Shown piece after piece: positions 1 to 6,821 of a stretch of DNA of 7,031 nucleotides (the stretch's first letter is position 1; the number at the start of each line of letters is the position of its first letter). The position numbers and the translations under genes were made by a program. This stretch comes from an uncultured Succinatimonas sp. (GTDB lineage Bacteria > Pseudomonadota > Gammaproteobacteria > Enterobacterales > Succinivibrionaceae): assembly GCA_905201175.1 (NCBI GenBank), contig CAJKNC010000083.1, positions 1-7,031 of the forward strand. The letters are read 5' to 3'. Under the pieces are notes generated by a model. That model saw only the letters and a list, made by a program, of their open reading frames with translations. It did no database searches and had not been told where the DNA came from.

Positions 1-102
1 GAATAACTGTAAACTGCTTGATATAGTACAGCTTTCCAAAATTTTTCTTTGCTGATTGTCTGAATACTTTTAAATTATTTAATTTGATACTATTTGAATC
101 TT

Positions 103-153
103 AAAAAGCTCTGATGTGCATATATACCTATATACCTTAACAGAGCTTTTTTT
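103..153. terminator. Bidirectional stem-loop terminator downstream of pyrD
   Basis: An 11-bp inverted repeat pairs 103-113 (AAAAAGCTCTG) with 141-151 (CAGAGCTTTTT). The 27-base loop contains a weak internal AT stem (TATATA, CC, TATATA at 121-134). On the plus strand the stem runs into seven T (147-153). On the minus strand, the direction of pyrD, it ends in five T (107-103). It lies 45 bases past the pyrD stop codon, so it can end the pyrD transcript, and it could also end a plus-strand gene converging from the left. The long loop is unusual for an intrinsic terminator and lowers confidence. Positions 1-102 show no gene I can support; one plus-strand frame is open from base 2 to a TGA at 53-55, which is too short to judge. 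Confidence 0.6.
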
Positions 154-198
154 AATTATTTGAATAATAGCTAAACAGAAATGCTAATAAATTTATTG

Positions 199-1230
199 CT
201 AAATGTTATTAACAATATTTTTGATGACAGCAGGTCCTTGATACACCAATGCAGAATATATTTGAATCAAGCTTGCACCAGCTTCAAGTTTTTCTCGGGC
301 GGAAATTACCCCACTTACTCCGCCTAAGCCAATAATAGGAATCTGATTTTTTACTATTTTTTTTACGTCTGCTAAAACTCTAGTGCTTTGAGCCCTTAAT
401 GGTTCTCCTGATAATCCACCCCACTCTTGAGCATGAGGAAGATCATGTACCATTTGACGATTAGTAGTAGTATTTGTGCAGCTGATAGCATCAATTTTTA
501 AATCAAGACAGACTTTACATAAGCTCTTTAAATCAGAAGCTGTTAGATCCGGAGAAAGCTTTACTACCAGCGGTACATATTTATTGAACTTATCAGCTAA
601 CACAGCCTGCTCAGCCTTAAGCGGTTGTAAAAGTCTAATAAGATTTTCTTCATTCTGCAATGAAGTTAAATCAGGGGTGTTTGGACAAGAAACATTGACG
701 GCAATATAATCTGTGAAAGGATAAACCTTACGCATACAAACTAAATAATCATCAACAGCGTTTTCAATTGGTGTAGTTTCATTTTTGCCGATACTTACAC
801 CTAAAACCCCTTTGTAAGTACGTCGTTTAATTTTTTCAACTAAATAATCAACACCCTTATTATTAAATCCCATACGATTGATAATGCCGTTAGCGTCAAC
901 AATCCGGAACATTCTGGGTTTAGGATTGCCATTTTGCGGCTTAGGCGTAACCGTTCCTACCTCAATATGACCAAAACCTAAAGCTCCGAAATAATCAATA
1001 GCTTCCCCATTCTTATCTAATCCTGCAGCTAAGCCTAAAGGATTATTAAATTTAAGCCCCATAACTTCAACAGGTCGATAAGCTACGTTTTGTCCAACAA
1101 ACGATAAAAAAGGCTCTTGGGAGAAAAGTTTGCCTGCGGCAATAGTCATACCATGAGCATTTTCTGGCTGTGATAAAAACAGCAAAGGCCTTACTAAAAA
1201 TGGATATAGACCATAAGGGATTAAGTTCAT
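199..1230 (-). CDS. pyrD: Dihydroorotate dehydrogenase (quinone), class 2
   Basis: Oxidises dihydroorotate to orotate in de novo pyrimidine synthesis and passes electrons through FMN to membrane quinone. The 343-residue product (E. coli 336) has the N-terminal helical extension of class 2 enzymes (about residues 1-40, with PENAH matching E. coli PERAH), which binds the inner membrane and quinone. The FMN barrel follows: AAGLDK (68-73), NRMGFNN (118-124), IGKN, the VVK lysine (K224), TNTT (Asn253), GGLSG (271-275), GLGG (301-304) and QIYS (323-326). The ATG at 1230 is chosen because AGGAG (1240-1236) sits 5 bases upstream; an in-frame TTG at 1251 would add 7 residues but has no such site. Oddity: the catalytic loop reads NVSCPNTPDLT where E. 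coli has NISSPNTPGLR, so the class 2 catalytic Ser175 is Cys182 here. Identity is certain; the effect of the swap is inferred. Confidence 0.97.
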   Translation of the reverse strand: MNLIPYGLYPFLVRPLLFLSQPENAHGMTIAAGKLFSQEPFLSFVGQNVAYRPVEVMGLKFNNPLGLAAGLDKNGEAIDYFGALGFGHIEVGTVTPKPQNGNPKPRMFRIVDANGIINRMGFNNKGVDYLVEKIKRRTYKGVLGVSIGKNETTPIENAVDDYLVCMRKVYPFTDYIAVNVSCPNTPDLTSLQNEENLIRLLQPLKAEQAVLADKFNKYVPLVVKLSPDLTASDLKSLCKVCLDLKIDAISCTNTTTNRQMVHDLPHAQEWGGLSGEPLRAQSTRVLADVKKIVKNQIPIIGLGGVSGVISAREKLEAGASLIQIYSALVYQGPAVIKNIVNNI

Positions 1231-1235
1231 CTGTT

Positions 1236-1240
1236 CTCCT
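1236..1240 (-). promoter_or_regulatory. Shine-Dalgarno site that fixes the pyrD start
   Basis: Read on the minus strand this is AGGAG, followed by AACAG and then the ATG at 1230-1228, a 5-base spacing. It supports the 343-residue start over the longer TTG-initiated frame at 1251, because the site would lie inside that longer coding sequence. Confidence 0.85.
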
Positions 1241-1282
1241 AAAGGCAACAATTTTTATTGCAATAATAATCTTTAATACTTA

Positions 1283-1303
1283 GGCAAGAGTTAGACTCTT
1301 GCC
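1283..1303 (-). terminator. Hairpin in the pepN-pyrD gap (weak terminator or processing hairpin)
   Basis: A perfect 9-bp inverted repeat pairs 1283-1291 (GGCAAGAGT) with 1295-1303 (ACTCTTGCC), with a 3-base centre. It begins 8 bases after the pepN stop codon. In the pepN direction the stem is followed by TAAGTATTAAAG, which is not a T-run, so it is a poor intrinsic terminator on that strand. The better T-run (ATTTTTATTT) lies on the plus-strand side, where no gene is present. It may therefore protect the 3' end of the pepN message or cause only partial termination, letting some transcription reach pyrD. I see no convincing separate pyrD promoter in the 81-base gap. Confidence 0.5.
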
Positions 1304-1311
1304 ATTTTTAT

Positions 1312-3957
1312 TTAATTTTCAGCTAAAGCTGCAGATACCTTTTCATAAATTGAGCGAGATAAATTTGGTAATTTCAACAGATTTCTTAAGGATTCTACAA
1401 TAAGTTTCTGACGAGCCTCATCAAAACGCTTATAGCTTAAAAGAGGAGTTAAAATACGAGCCGCCACATGAGGATTCTTATCATTTAAGGAAGATACTAC
1501 CTCGCATAACAAAATATATCCTGAACCATCGGCTCGATTTAAGGCAACTGGATTTGATAATGCCATAGCGCCTGGCAAAGCGCGAATACGATTTGGATTG
1601 CTTGCATCGTAACGCTTATGACGCAAAAGCTTTCTGACATTAAATACAGTTTCCGCATCAGGGGCTGTAGCTTGAACTCTAAAGAAATTGTCAAAAACTA
1701 AAGGATCGTCGCCAAATTGATTTTCAAAATTAATTAGTAAATCATTGGCGCATTTAAGCTTTAGATGAACAGCATCGGTTAAGGCTGCTAATCTATCAGT
1801 CATATTATTAGCACTCATATAGTGTTTCTTAACTAATTCTGAAGCACTGTCAGCATCATTCTTAGCTAATAAAGCAACAGCTATCATGTGTAAAGCGGTG
1901 TTGTTTAAAGCACGTTTACCCATATTATCGACGCTATATTTAGCACTCGGAGCTTTAACGCTGCTGTATACTTGCTGGAACTCATCAAAGCAAGCTGCTG
2001 CAACAGCACTCTCTAAAATCTTGCGGGTATCATTTAAAGCATCAATATTTATGGTTTCGAAAGTTTCCATCATATTGATTAAAGACTGAATTTTGATAGC
2101 TTCATTTAGTAGATGCAGATCAGTAGTTTCATCACGGTTCTGTAATAAATGCTTTATTACCTCTATTAAATCAGAAGGTTCCTTAGGTAGAATTCCATGA
2201 GAAACTTTGTCAATATTTTCATGAATATAGCGATTTTGTAAGGAAACAGCACTGTCAACCTTAATAAACGCATCATCGCAATATTCTAGCATATGAGAAT
2301 AATCTTTAGGCGTATATTGAGCTTCTAAGCGTACAGGAGCACTAAAGTCTCGCAGTAAAACCGGAATAGTACTGTCATCTAAAGTAAAAGCAAATTCTTG
2401 CTCTGCTTTATTTAAAATAATAAGGTTATTTTGATCAAGTTCAGCCGGATGAACACTCTGTCCTTGGGCATTTAAAAAACTTGTTCTAATCGGAATATAG
2501 AATGGAAGCTTGTCTTTTTGTCCACGAGTTGGGGCTGTTGTTTGCGATAACTTTAATATAAGCTGCTTGCTTTCTTGATTATAGTGCCAGTTCGCTCTAA
2601 CAGTAGGTGTACCAGCCTGACTATACCATAATCTAAATTGCTCTAAATCCAAACCTGAAGCTTTTTCCATGCACTGTAAAAAATCTTCAATAGTAACAGC
2701 TTGACCATCAAATTTGGTCAAATAATCCTTTAAGCCTTGACGGAATTTAAGTTCACCAATTAAAGTATGGATCATGCGAATAACTTCAGCACCTTTATCA
2801 TAAATGGTCACTGTATAGAAATTATTCATTTCCATAACTTCATCAGGTCTTACCGGGTGCGCCATAGGGCTGGCGTCTTCAGCAAACTGCGGTCCTCTGA
2901 TTACGTTTACGGCGTGTAATCTGGTTAAAGTTCGAGAAGCGACGTCAGAGCTGAATTCCTGATCACGGAAAACAGTGAGACTTTCTTTTAAGGATAATTG
3001 GAACCAATCTCTTAAGGTTACGCGATCGCCTGTATAGTTATGGAAATATTCATGCCCTATGACACTTTCTACGTTATAGAAAGCTGTATCGGTTGCAGTT
3101 TGAGGATCAACCATAACATAAATAGAATTGAAAATATTTAAGCCTTTGTTTTCCATAGCTCCCTGATTGAAGAAATCTACGGCAACAACCTTAAAGTTAT
3201 CCAAATCATATTCTAAGCCAAAGCGAGTCTCATCCCACTTCATAGAGGTTTTTATGCATTCCATAGCCCATAAGCCACGCTCATAAGCGCCTCTGTCTAC
3301 ATAAAGGTCTAATTTTATGTTACGTCCTGAGGAAGTTTTAAACTCATCGCTGATGATATCAAAGGTTCCTGCAACTAAAGCAAATAAATAGGATGGCTTA
3401 GGGAAAGGGTCTTCCCAAACGGCATAAGCACGACCATCTTTTTCACCGCTCTCCACCAAATTGCCGTTAGATAATAAAACTCCGCAACCATATTCAGGGG
3501 CAATAATTGTTACGCGGTAGCGAGCTAAAACATCAGGTCTATCTAAAAAATAAGTGATACGACGAAATCCTTGAGGCTCACATTGCGTACAATAAGTACC
3601 ATTAGACTTATAAAGTCCCATAAGCTCCGAATTGCCTGCTGGATCTATGACATTAGAAATTTGCAGCTCAAATTCATCTGGTACATTTGGAATGACTAAA
3701 GAATCATTCTCTTTGCTATATTTACATGGCGAGCCATCTAAAGCTACAGATAAAAGCTCCAAATCCTCGCCGTCTAAAACTAAGCTTTTACGCTTATCTT
3801 CAGTAAGTCTTTTGTAACGAACTACGCTTTTTACAATAGTAGCTTCTTCAGCTAATTCAAACGTAAGATCTACATTTAAAGCAGTAAAATCCGGAGCTTT
3901 GTAGTCGAGACGACGTTTAGGCTTATAGTTTTTTATCTTTTCCATGCTTATACTCAT
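1312..3957 (-). CDS. pepN: Aminopeptidase N, M1 family zinc metallopeptidase
   Basis: Removes N-terminal residues from peptides in the cytosol, late in protein turnover. The 881 residues (E. coli 870) align end to end with E. coli PepN: N-terminal beta domain (about 10-200, with CTQCE holding Gln125 and Glu127), thermolysin-like domain with GAMEN (266-270), the zinc motif HEYFH (302-306) plus Glu325, and Tyr386 matching catalytic Tyr381, then the beta-sandwich and C-terminal helical domain with NPNRIR (787-792). Oddities: Gln265 stands where E. coli has Met260, the residue just before GAMEN that shapes the S1 pocket, and His830 stands where it has Gln821. The ATG at 3957 has no recognisable SD site. 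A second in-frame ATG at 3945 has only a weak GAG 7 bases upstream and gives an N-terminus closer in length to E. coli, so either start is possible. Family assignment is certain. Confidence 0.97.
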   Translation of the reverse strand: MSISMEKIKNYKPKRRLDYKAPDFTALNVDLTFELAEEATIVKSVVRYKRLTEDKRKSLVLDGEDLELLSVALDGSPCKYSKENDSLVIPNVPDEFELQISNVIDPAGNSELMGLYKSNGTYCTQCEPQGFRRITYFLDRPDVLARYRVTIIAPEYGCGVLLSNGNLVESGEKDGRAYAVWEDPFPKPSYLFALVAGTFDIISDEFKTSSGRNIKLDLYVDRGAYERGLWAMECIKTSMKWDETRFGLEYDLDNFKVVAVDFFNQGAMENKGLNIFNSIYVMVDPQTATDTAFYNVESVIGHEYFHNYTGDRVTLRDWFQLSLKESLTVFRDQEFSSDVASRTLTRLHAVNVIRGPQFAEDASPMAHPVRPDEVMEMNNFYTVTIYDKGAEVIRMIHTLIGELKFRQGLKDYLTKFDGQAVTIEDFLQCMEKASGLDLEQFRLWYSQAGTPTVRANWHYNQESKQLILKLSQTTAPTRGQKDKLPFYIPIRTSFLNAQGQSVHPAELDQNNLIILNKAEQEFAFTLDDSTIPVLLRDFSAPVRLEAQYTPKDYSHMLEYCDDAFIKVDSAVSLQNRYIHENIDKVSHGILPKEPSDLIEVIKHLLQNRDETTDLHLLNEAIKIQSLINMMETFETINIDALNDTRKILESAVAAACFDEFQQVYSSVKAPSAKYSVDNMGKRALNNTALHMIAVALLAKNDADSASELVKKHYMSANNMTDRLAALTDAVHLKLKCANDLLINFENQFGDDPLVFDNFFRVQATAPDAETVFNVRKLLRHKRYDASNPNRIRALPGAMALSNPVALNRADGSGYILLCEVVSSLNDKNPHVAARILTPLLSYKRFDEARQKLIVESLRNLLKLPNLSRSIYEKVSAALAEN

Positions 3958-3967
3958 TTAACACTGA

Positions 3968-3989
3968 AAGCCCGACAAAAGTCGGGCTT
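3968..3989 (-). terminator. GC-rich hairpin between prc and pepN
   Basis: A perfect 9-bp inverted repeat pairs 3968-3976 (AAGCCCGAC) with 3981-3989 (GTCGGGCTT) around a 4-base loop (TTTT on the transcribed minus-strand side). The stem resembles an intrinsic terminator for proQ-prc. However, only three T follow (TTTCAGTG), and the structure ends just 10 bases before the pepN ATG. Any pepN promoter would have to lie upstream of it, within prc, because 10 bases leave no room for one. It therefore also belongs to the pepN leader and may act as an attenuator or as a block to ribosome access. Confidence 0.6.
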
Positions 3990-3998
3990 ATATAAAAA

Positions 3999-6092
3999 TT
4001 ATAAATTTGTTGTCTTATTTTGCGGCGGACTGAAACGCTGAAAAATCGATAGACGAGATTTTTCTTTCGGGCTTACAGGAACAGCATGCCCTAATTGCTT
4101 AGCAAAATCAGAAGCAATATTTACTGTTTCTTTTAGAATTGGATCATCAAATTCAAAATCCTCAGGCAAATCTTTTAATTTCGCAATTTGCGGTTTGCCC
4201 ATAAGCTTAAGACGAGTATTAACTTCTTCAAGCTTAATCTTTTCCTCGTTTTCTGCTATTTTCCTGCGGTCTTGCAAATTTACAGTGATGAAATTAGTGT
4301 CCTTAAGCTTTAAATAGCGATCCATCTCATTTTTTAAGATCTTAAACTCAACATTGTTCTTGATGCGTTCATTGTAATTACTTTTAAGTGAAGGTATAAA
4401 AGCATCAAGATTTAAGTATTGATTGTATGCTGTTGGAGAAATCTTATCCCACTCTAAAGCATTAGGCTCTGAACGTTCGCCAAACTCTTTATCATCAACC
4501 AAAGTCGGCATCTTAATATCCGGGCTAACCCCGCGAAGCTGGGTTGAACCGCCATTGATACGATAAAACTTGGCAATGGTGTAGTGAATGGAGCCCATAT
4601 CATCAGCAGCTAGATCATAAAGACGATTTAAAGGACGATTCTGCTGCACGGTACCTTTACCGAAAGAAGTATCGCCGACAACGACAGCACGGCCATAATC
4701 TCGCAATGCAGCGGCCATAATCTCTGAGCTTGAGGCACTCAGGCGATTGATAAGTACTACTAAAGGGCCTCTATATGAAATAGACTCATCCATATCTTCA
4801 TAAGGAGCCTCATTGCCTTGAACATCACGAACTAAAACTACTGGACCTTTATTGATGAAAAGCCCTGTAGTGCTGACTGCTTCAGGTAAAAGACCGCCGC
4901 CGTTGTTGCGCAGATCAATAACGATAGCTTTAACTCCTTTTTTAGACAGCTTGTTTAATTCACGCTCCACGTCTAAGTGCAGATCGGAATAAAAACTTGA
5001 AATAGTTAATACTCCTATCTTAGAACCATCCACAGCTGTCTTAACTTCACCTTTAGCTTCTCGATCCTGCAGACGGATTTTATCTCGAGCTAAGGTTACA
5101 TTAAAGCTTTTTGCATTAGCTCCCTCGCCTCGCTCGATTTCTAAAGTAACCTCCGATCCTTTCGGACCTTTAATCTTCTTAACGACCTCGGTTAAGCGCC
5201 AGCCTATAATATCATCATAGGTTCCATCCTGCTGTCTTACCCCTATAATGCGATCACCAGCCTTTAATTTCTTAGATTTTTCAGCAGGAGAGCCTGGCAG
5301 CAGAGAATTTATCTTTGTAAATTCATCTTCTTGCGTTAAAACAGCTCCGATGCCTTCCAATGACAGATTTATATCATCATTAAAATTATCAGATGCCTCC
5401 GGACCTAAGTAATTAGTATGCGGATCGATAGCTGTAGCAAAAGAATTTTCAAAAACAGAAAAGGCATCTTCTGATTCGGTCTGTCCCAGACGGCTTAAAG
5501 CTGCCTCATAACGGCGCTGCAGGCGCTGCTTTGCTTCTTTATCTGTCTTGTCATTCAGAATCTGATTTATATAATCATTTTTTATTTCTGCCGACCAGAT
5601 CTTCTGCAATTCCGCTGCAGACGAAGCAAATGGGCTTTTGCTTCTGTCAATGGCTATACCTTCATTTGTGGAAACGTCGATATTGCCTTTTAATATTTTT
5701 AAGAAATATGTATATTTCTTATAGCGCTTACGCAGTGAATCATTATACAAATAATAAGGATACCTAAGGTCGCACTTTGAAAGTGCGCTTAAAATGCGGT
5801 CCCTATTATTGTAAATAGAGTCAACCTCTGATTGAGTATATAAACTACGGCCGTAATCTAGAAATGATAAGAAACGGTCAATTACCTTATCTGCAAAAGC
5901 ATCATCGATATTAACAATCTTATAATGCTGCCTTGTGAAATAACCGCCAATCCGCGAGCAGGCGGTCATATGACGATCTAGCGGAGCTAATACCGGCAAT
6001 TCATCATAAGTAGGCACAACCAAACGTGCTGAGGCAACGGAGCCAAAGAATGCACAAAAGCAAGCTAAGACTAAAACAACTGATTTACGCAC
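3999..6092 (-). CDS. prc: Periplasmic tail-specific protease (carboxy-terminal processing peptidase, S41)
   Basis: Degrades or trims periplasmic proteins by recognising C-terminal tails; in E. coli the targets include FtsI and, with the adaptor NlpI, the hydrolase MepS. From the GTG at 6092 the product has 697 residues (E. coli 682). Residues 1-22 form a signal peptide: RK, a hydrophobic stretch, then SVASA before Arg23. The N-terminal platform (DPHTNYL, about 223-229) is followed by a PDZ domain (about 241-335, EGIGAVL to GPKGS), the S41 protease core (RNNGGG 395-400; catalytic Ser454 in SASSSE, Asp465, Lys479 in FGKG) and a C-terminal helical domain. The longest frame starts at a TTG (6113) that directly follows the proQ stop and lacks an SD site. 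The GTG is preferred because TGGAG lies 10 bases upstream and its signal peptide has a typical charged start. Only 21 bases separate it from proQ, so the two look co-transcribed. Confidence 0.96.
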   Translation of the reverse strand: MRKSVVLVLACFCAFFGSVASARLVVPTYDELPVLAPLDRHMTACSRIGGYFTRQHYKIVNIDDAFADKVIDRFLSFLDYGRSLYTQSEVDSIYNNRDRILSALSKCDLRYPYYLYNDSLRKRYKKYTYFLKILKGNIDVSTNEGIAIDRSKSPFASSAAELQKIWSAEIKNDYINQILNDKTDKEAKQRLQRRYEAALSRLGQTESEDAFSVFENSFATAIDPHTNYLGPEASDNFNDDINLSLEGIGAVLTQEDEFTKINSLLPGSPAEKSKKLKAGDRIIGVRQQDGTYDDIIGWRLTEVVKKIKGPKGSEVTLEIERGEGANAKSFNVTLARDKIRLQDREAKGEVKTAVDGSKIGVLTISSFYSDLHLDVERELNKLSKKGVKAIVIDLRNNGGGLLPEAVSTTGLFINKGPVVLVRDVQGNEAPYEDMDESISYRGPLVVLINRLSASSSEIMAAALRDYGRAVVVGDTSFGKGTVQQNRPLNRLYDLAADDMGSIHYTIAKFYRINGGSTQLRGVSPDIKMPTLVDDKEFGERSEPNALEWDKISPTAYNQYLNLDAFIPSLKSNYNERIKNNVEFKILKNEMDRYLKLKDTNFITVNLQDRRKIAENEEKIKLEEVNTRLKLMGKPQIAKLKDLPEDFEFDDPILKETVNIASDFAKQLGHAVPVSPKEKSRLSIFQRFSPPQNKTTNL
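4690..4724. repeat. 13-bp direct repeat in the prc active-site region
   Basis: CGGCCATAATCTC occurs exactly at 4690-4702 and again at 4712-4724, 22 bases apart start to start. Both copies lie inside prc between the codons for catalytic Ser454 and Lys479. They are read in different frames, as part of SEIMAA and of RDYGR. The 22-base offset is not a multiple of three, so recombination or slippage between the copies would shift the frame. Confidence 0.8.
5771..5787. repeat. 17-bp perfect inverted repeat inside prc
   Basis: CGCACTTT (5771-5778) and AAAGTGCG (5780-5787) are perfect reverse complements around one central base. It lies in the prc coding sequence, in the codons of LSKCDL. In RNA it could form a 7-bp hairpin with a 3-base loop. 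I see no sign that it is more than a local coincidence. Confidence 0.7.
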
Positions 6093-6102
6093 CGTAGCAC
6101 TA

Positions 6103-6107
6103 CTCCA
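6103..6107 (-). promoter_or_regulatory. Shine-Dalgarno site supporting the prc GTG start
   Basis: On the minus strand this reads TGGAG, 10 bases before the GTG at 6092-6090. The spacing is long but usable. The competing TTG at 6113, immediately after the proQ stop codon, has no purine-rich site upstream. The choice is also supported by the signal peptide, which starts cleanly with MRK from the GTG. Confidence 0.5.
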
Positions 6108-6113
6108 GAGCAA

Positions 6114-6815
6114 TTATTTATTTACTGCAGGTAATAAAATACGATCTAACTTGCAGCTAATAGTCATACCAGTTAATAAAGTAACAGAAACAATATCACG
6201 TACAGCATCTTCAGCTACAACTCCGCGGACGAAATGACGTTCGCCGCTTAGTACTAAAACCTGACAGCCTTTCTTTAAATCGGAAATTTCAGGCTTGGTA
6301 CCATTAACTTTAAATTGCTGACGCTTAGGAGCAGCTTTCTTATGACTGTTCTTAGGATTTTTATCAGCTCTCTGCACGTTTTGCGGCTTAGGACGATTTG
6401 CTTTACGCTTATCGTTAATTTCCTTAAAACGATCTTTTGCAAATTTCGCATGTTCTGCAGTTACGACTTCAACTTCATTGCCATCTAAGTCTATGCGAGC
6501 TGCGCCTTCTTTTAAGGAATAGAGGTATCTTAAGCGAGTAGTGTATAAACGCAAGGCTGCGCGTACCTTCGAAATAGATAAGCCTTCGTGAGAAGGAACA
6601 GCGGCTTTTAGATCATCAAAAATACCGATTTTTAAAGGAAGACAATTGCCTTCTTTGATAAAAGCCTTTGGGAAATACTTATACAGTAAATCTAAAGTTT
6701 CCTTTACATGCTCAAAATGAGAACCATCAGCAGCGGCTTCGGTTTTTTCGGTATTAGTATTCTGCACTGCAGCTTCTTCAGCTACAGCAACATTTTTCAC
6801 ATCTTGGGTTTCCAC
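6114..6815 (-). CDS. proQ: RNA chaperone ProQ (FinO/ProQ family)
   Basis: Global RNA-binding protein that stabilises or matches small RNAs and mRNA 3' ends in the cytosol; named for its effect on the osmolyte transporter ProP in E. coli. The 233 residues (E. coli 232) comprise an acidic, Ala-rich N-terminal tail (1-33), longer than in E. coli. The FinO-like domain follows (about 34-135, with PLKIGIFDDL, AALRLYTTRLRYLY and GAARIDLDGN; Arg107 aligns with the RNA-binding Arg80 of E. coli). Next come a Lys/Arg/Asn/Pro-rich, probably disordered linker (136-172) and a C-terminal Tudor-like domain (about 176-233). The start is GTG with AAGGAG 6 bases upstream. An out-of-frame ATG overlaps it (ATGTG) only 4 bases from the SD site and would encode the six-residue MWKPKM. 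prc follows 21 bases after the TAA, as expected for a proQ-prc operon. Confidence 0.96.
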   Translation of the reverse strand: METQDVKNVAVAEEAAVQNTNTEKTEAAADGSHFEHVKETLDLLYKYFPKAFIKEGNCLPLKIGIFDDLKAAVPSHEGLSISKVRAALRLYTTRLRYLYSLKEGAARIDLDGNEVEVVTAEHAKFAKDRFKEINDKRKANRPKPQNVQRADKNPKNSHKKAAPKRQQFKVNGTKPEISDLKKGCQVLVLSGERHFVRGVVAEDAVRDIVSVTLLTGMTISCKLDRILLPAVNK

Positions 6816-6821
6816 ATGAAA

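Noticed and set aside
476..709. Plus-strand open frame of 77 codons
   Set aside because: Lies entirely within pyrD on the opposite strand, has no SD site and no recognisable protein features; it is a shadow frame.
1231..1260. E. coli-like pyrimidine-sensitive leader hairpin covering the pyrD SD site
   Set aside because: Only CCTTTAGG is seen near the SD site, a loop too short to fold; no stable hairpin could be drawn there.
1886..2089. Plus-strand open frame of 67 codons, hydrophobic
   Set aside because: Antisense to the well-conserved C-terminal helical region of pepN; the hydrophobicity is a by-product of the complementary codons.
2701..2721. Inverted repeat TTGACCA ... TGGTCAA inside pepN
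   Set aside because: Seven-base arms with a 7-base spacer within coding sequence; no context suggests an operator, and such repeats arise by chance.
3632..3817. Plus-strand open frame of 61 codons
   Set aside because: Antisense to the conserved N-terminal domain of pepN, low-complexity Ser/Lys composition, no start signal.
5531..5767. Plus-strand open frame of 78 codons
   Set aside because: Antisense to the prc N-terminal domain and unlike any protein I recognise; composition is typical of a shadow frame.
6057..6092. Possible lipoprotein signal (VLAC) in Prc
   Set aside because: The Cys falls at residue 11 of the GTG-started protein, too early in the hydrophobic stretch, and SVASA before Arg23 is a better signal peptidase I site.
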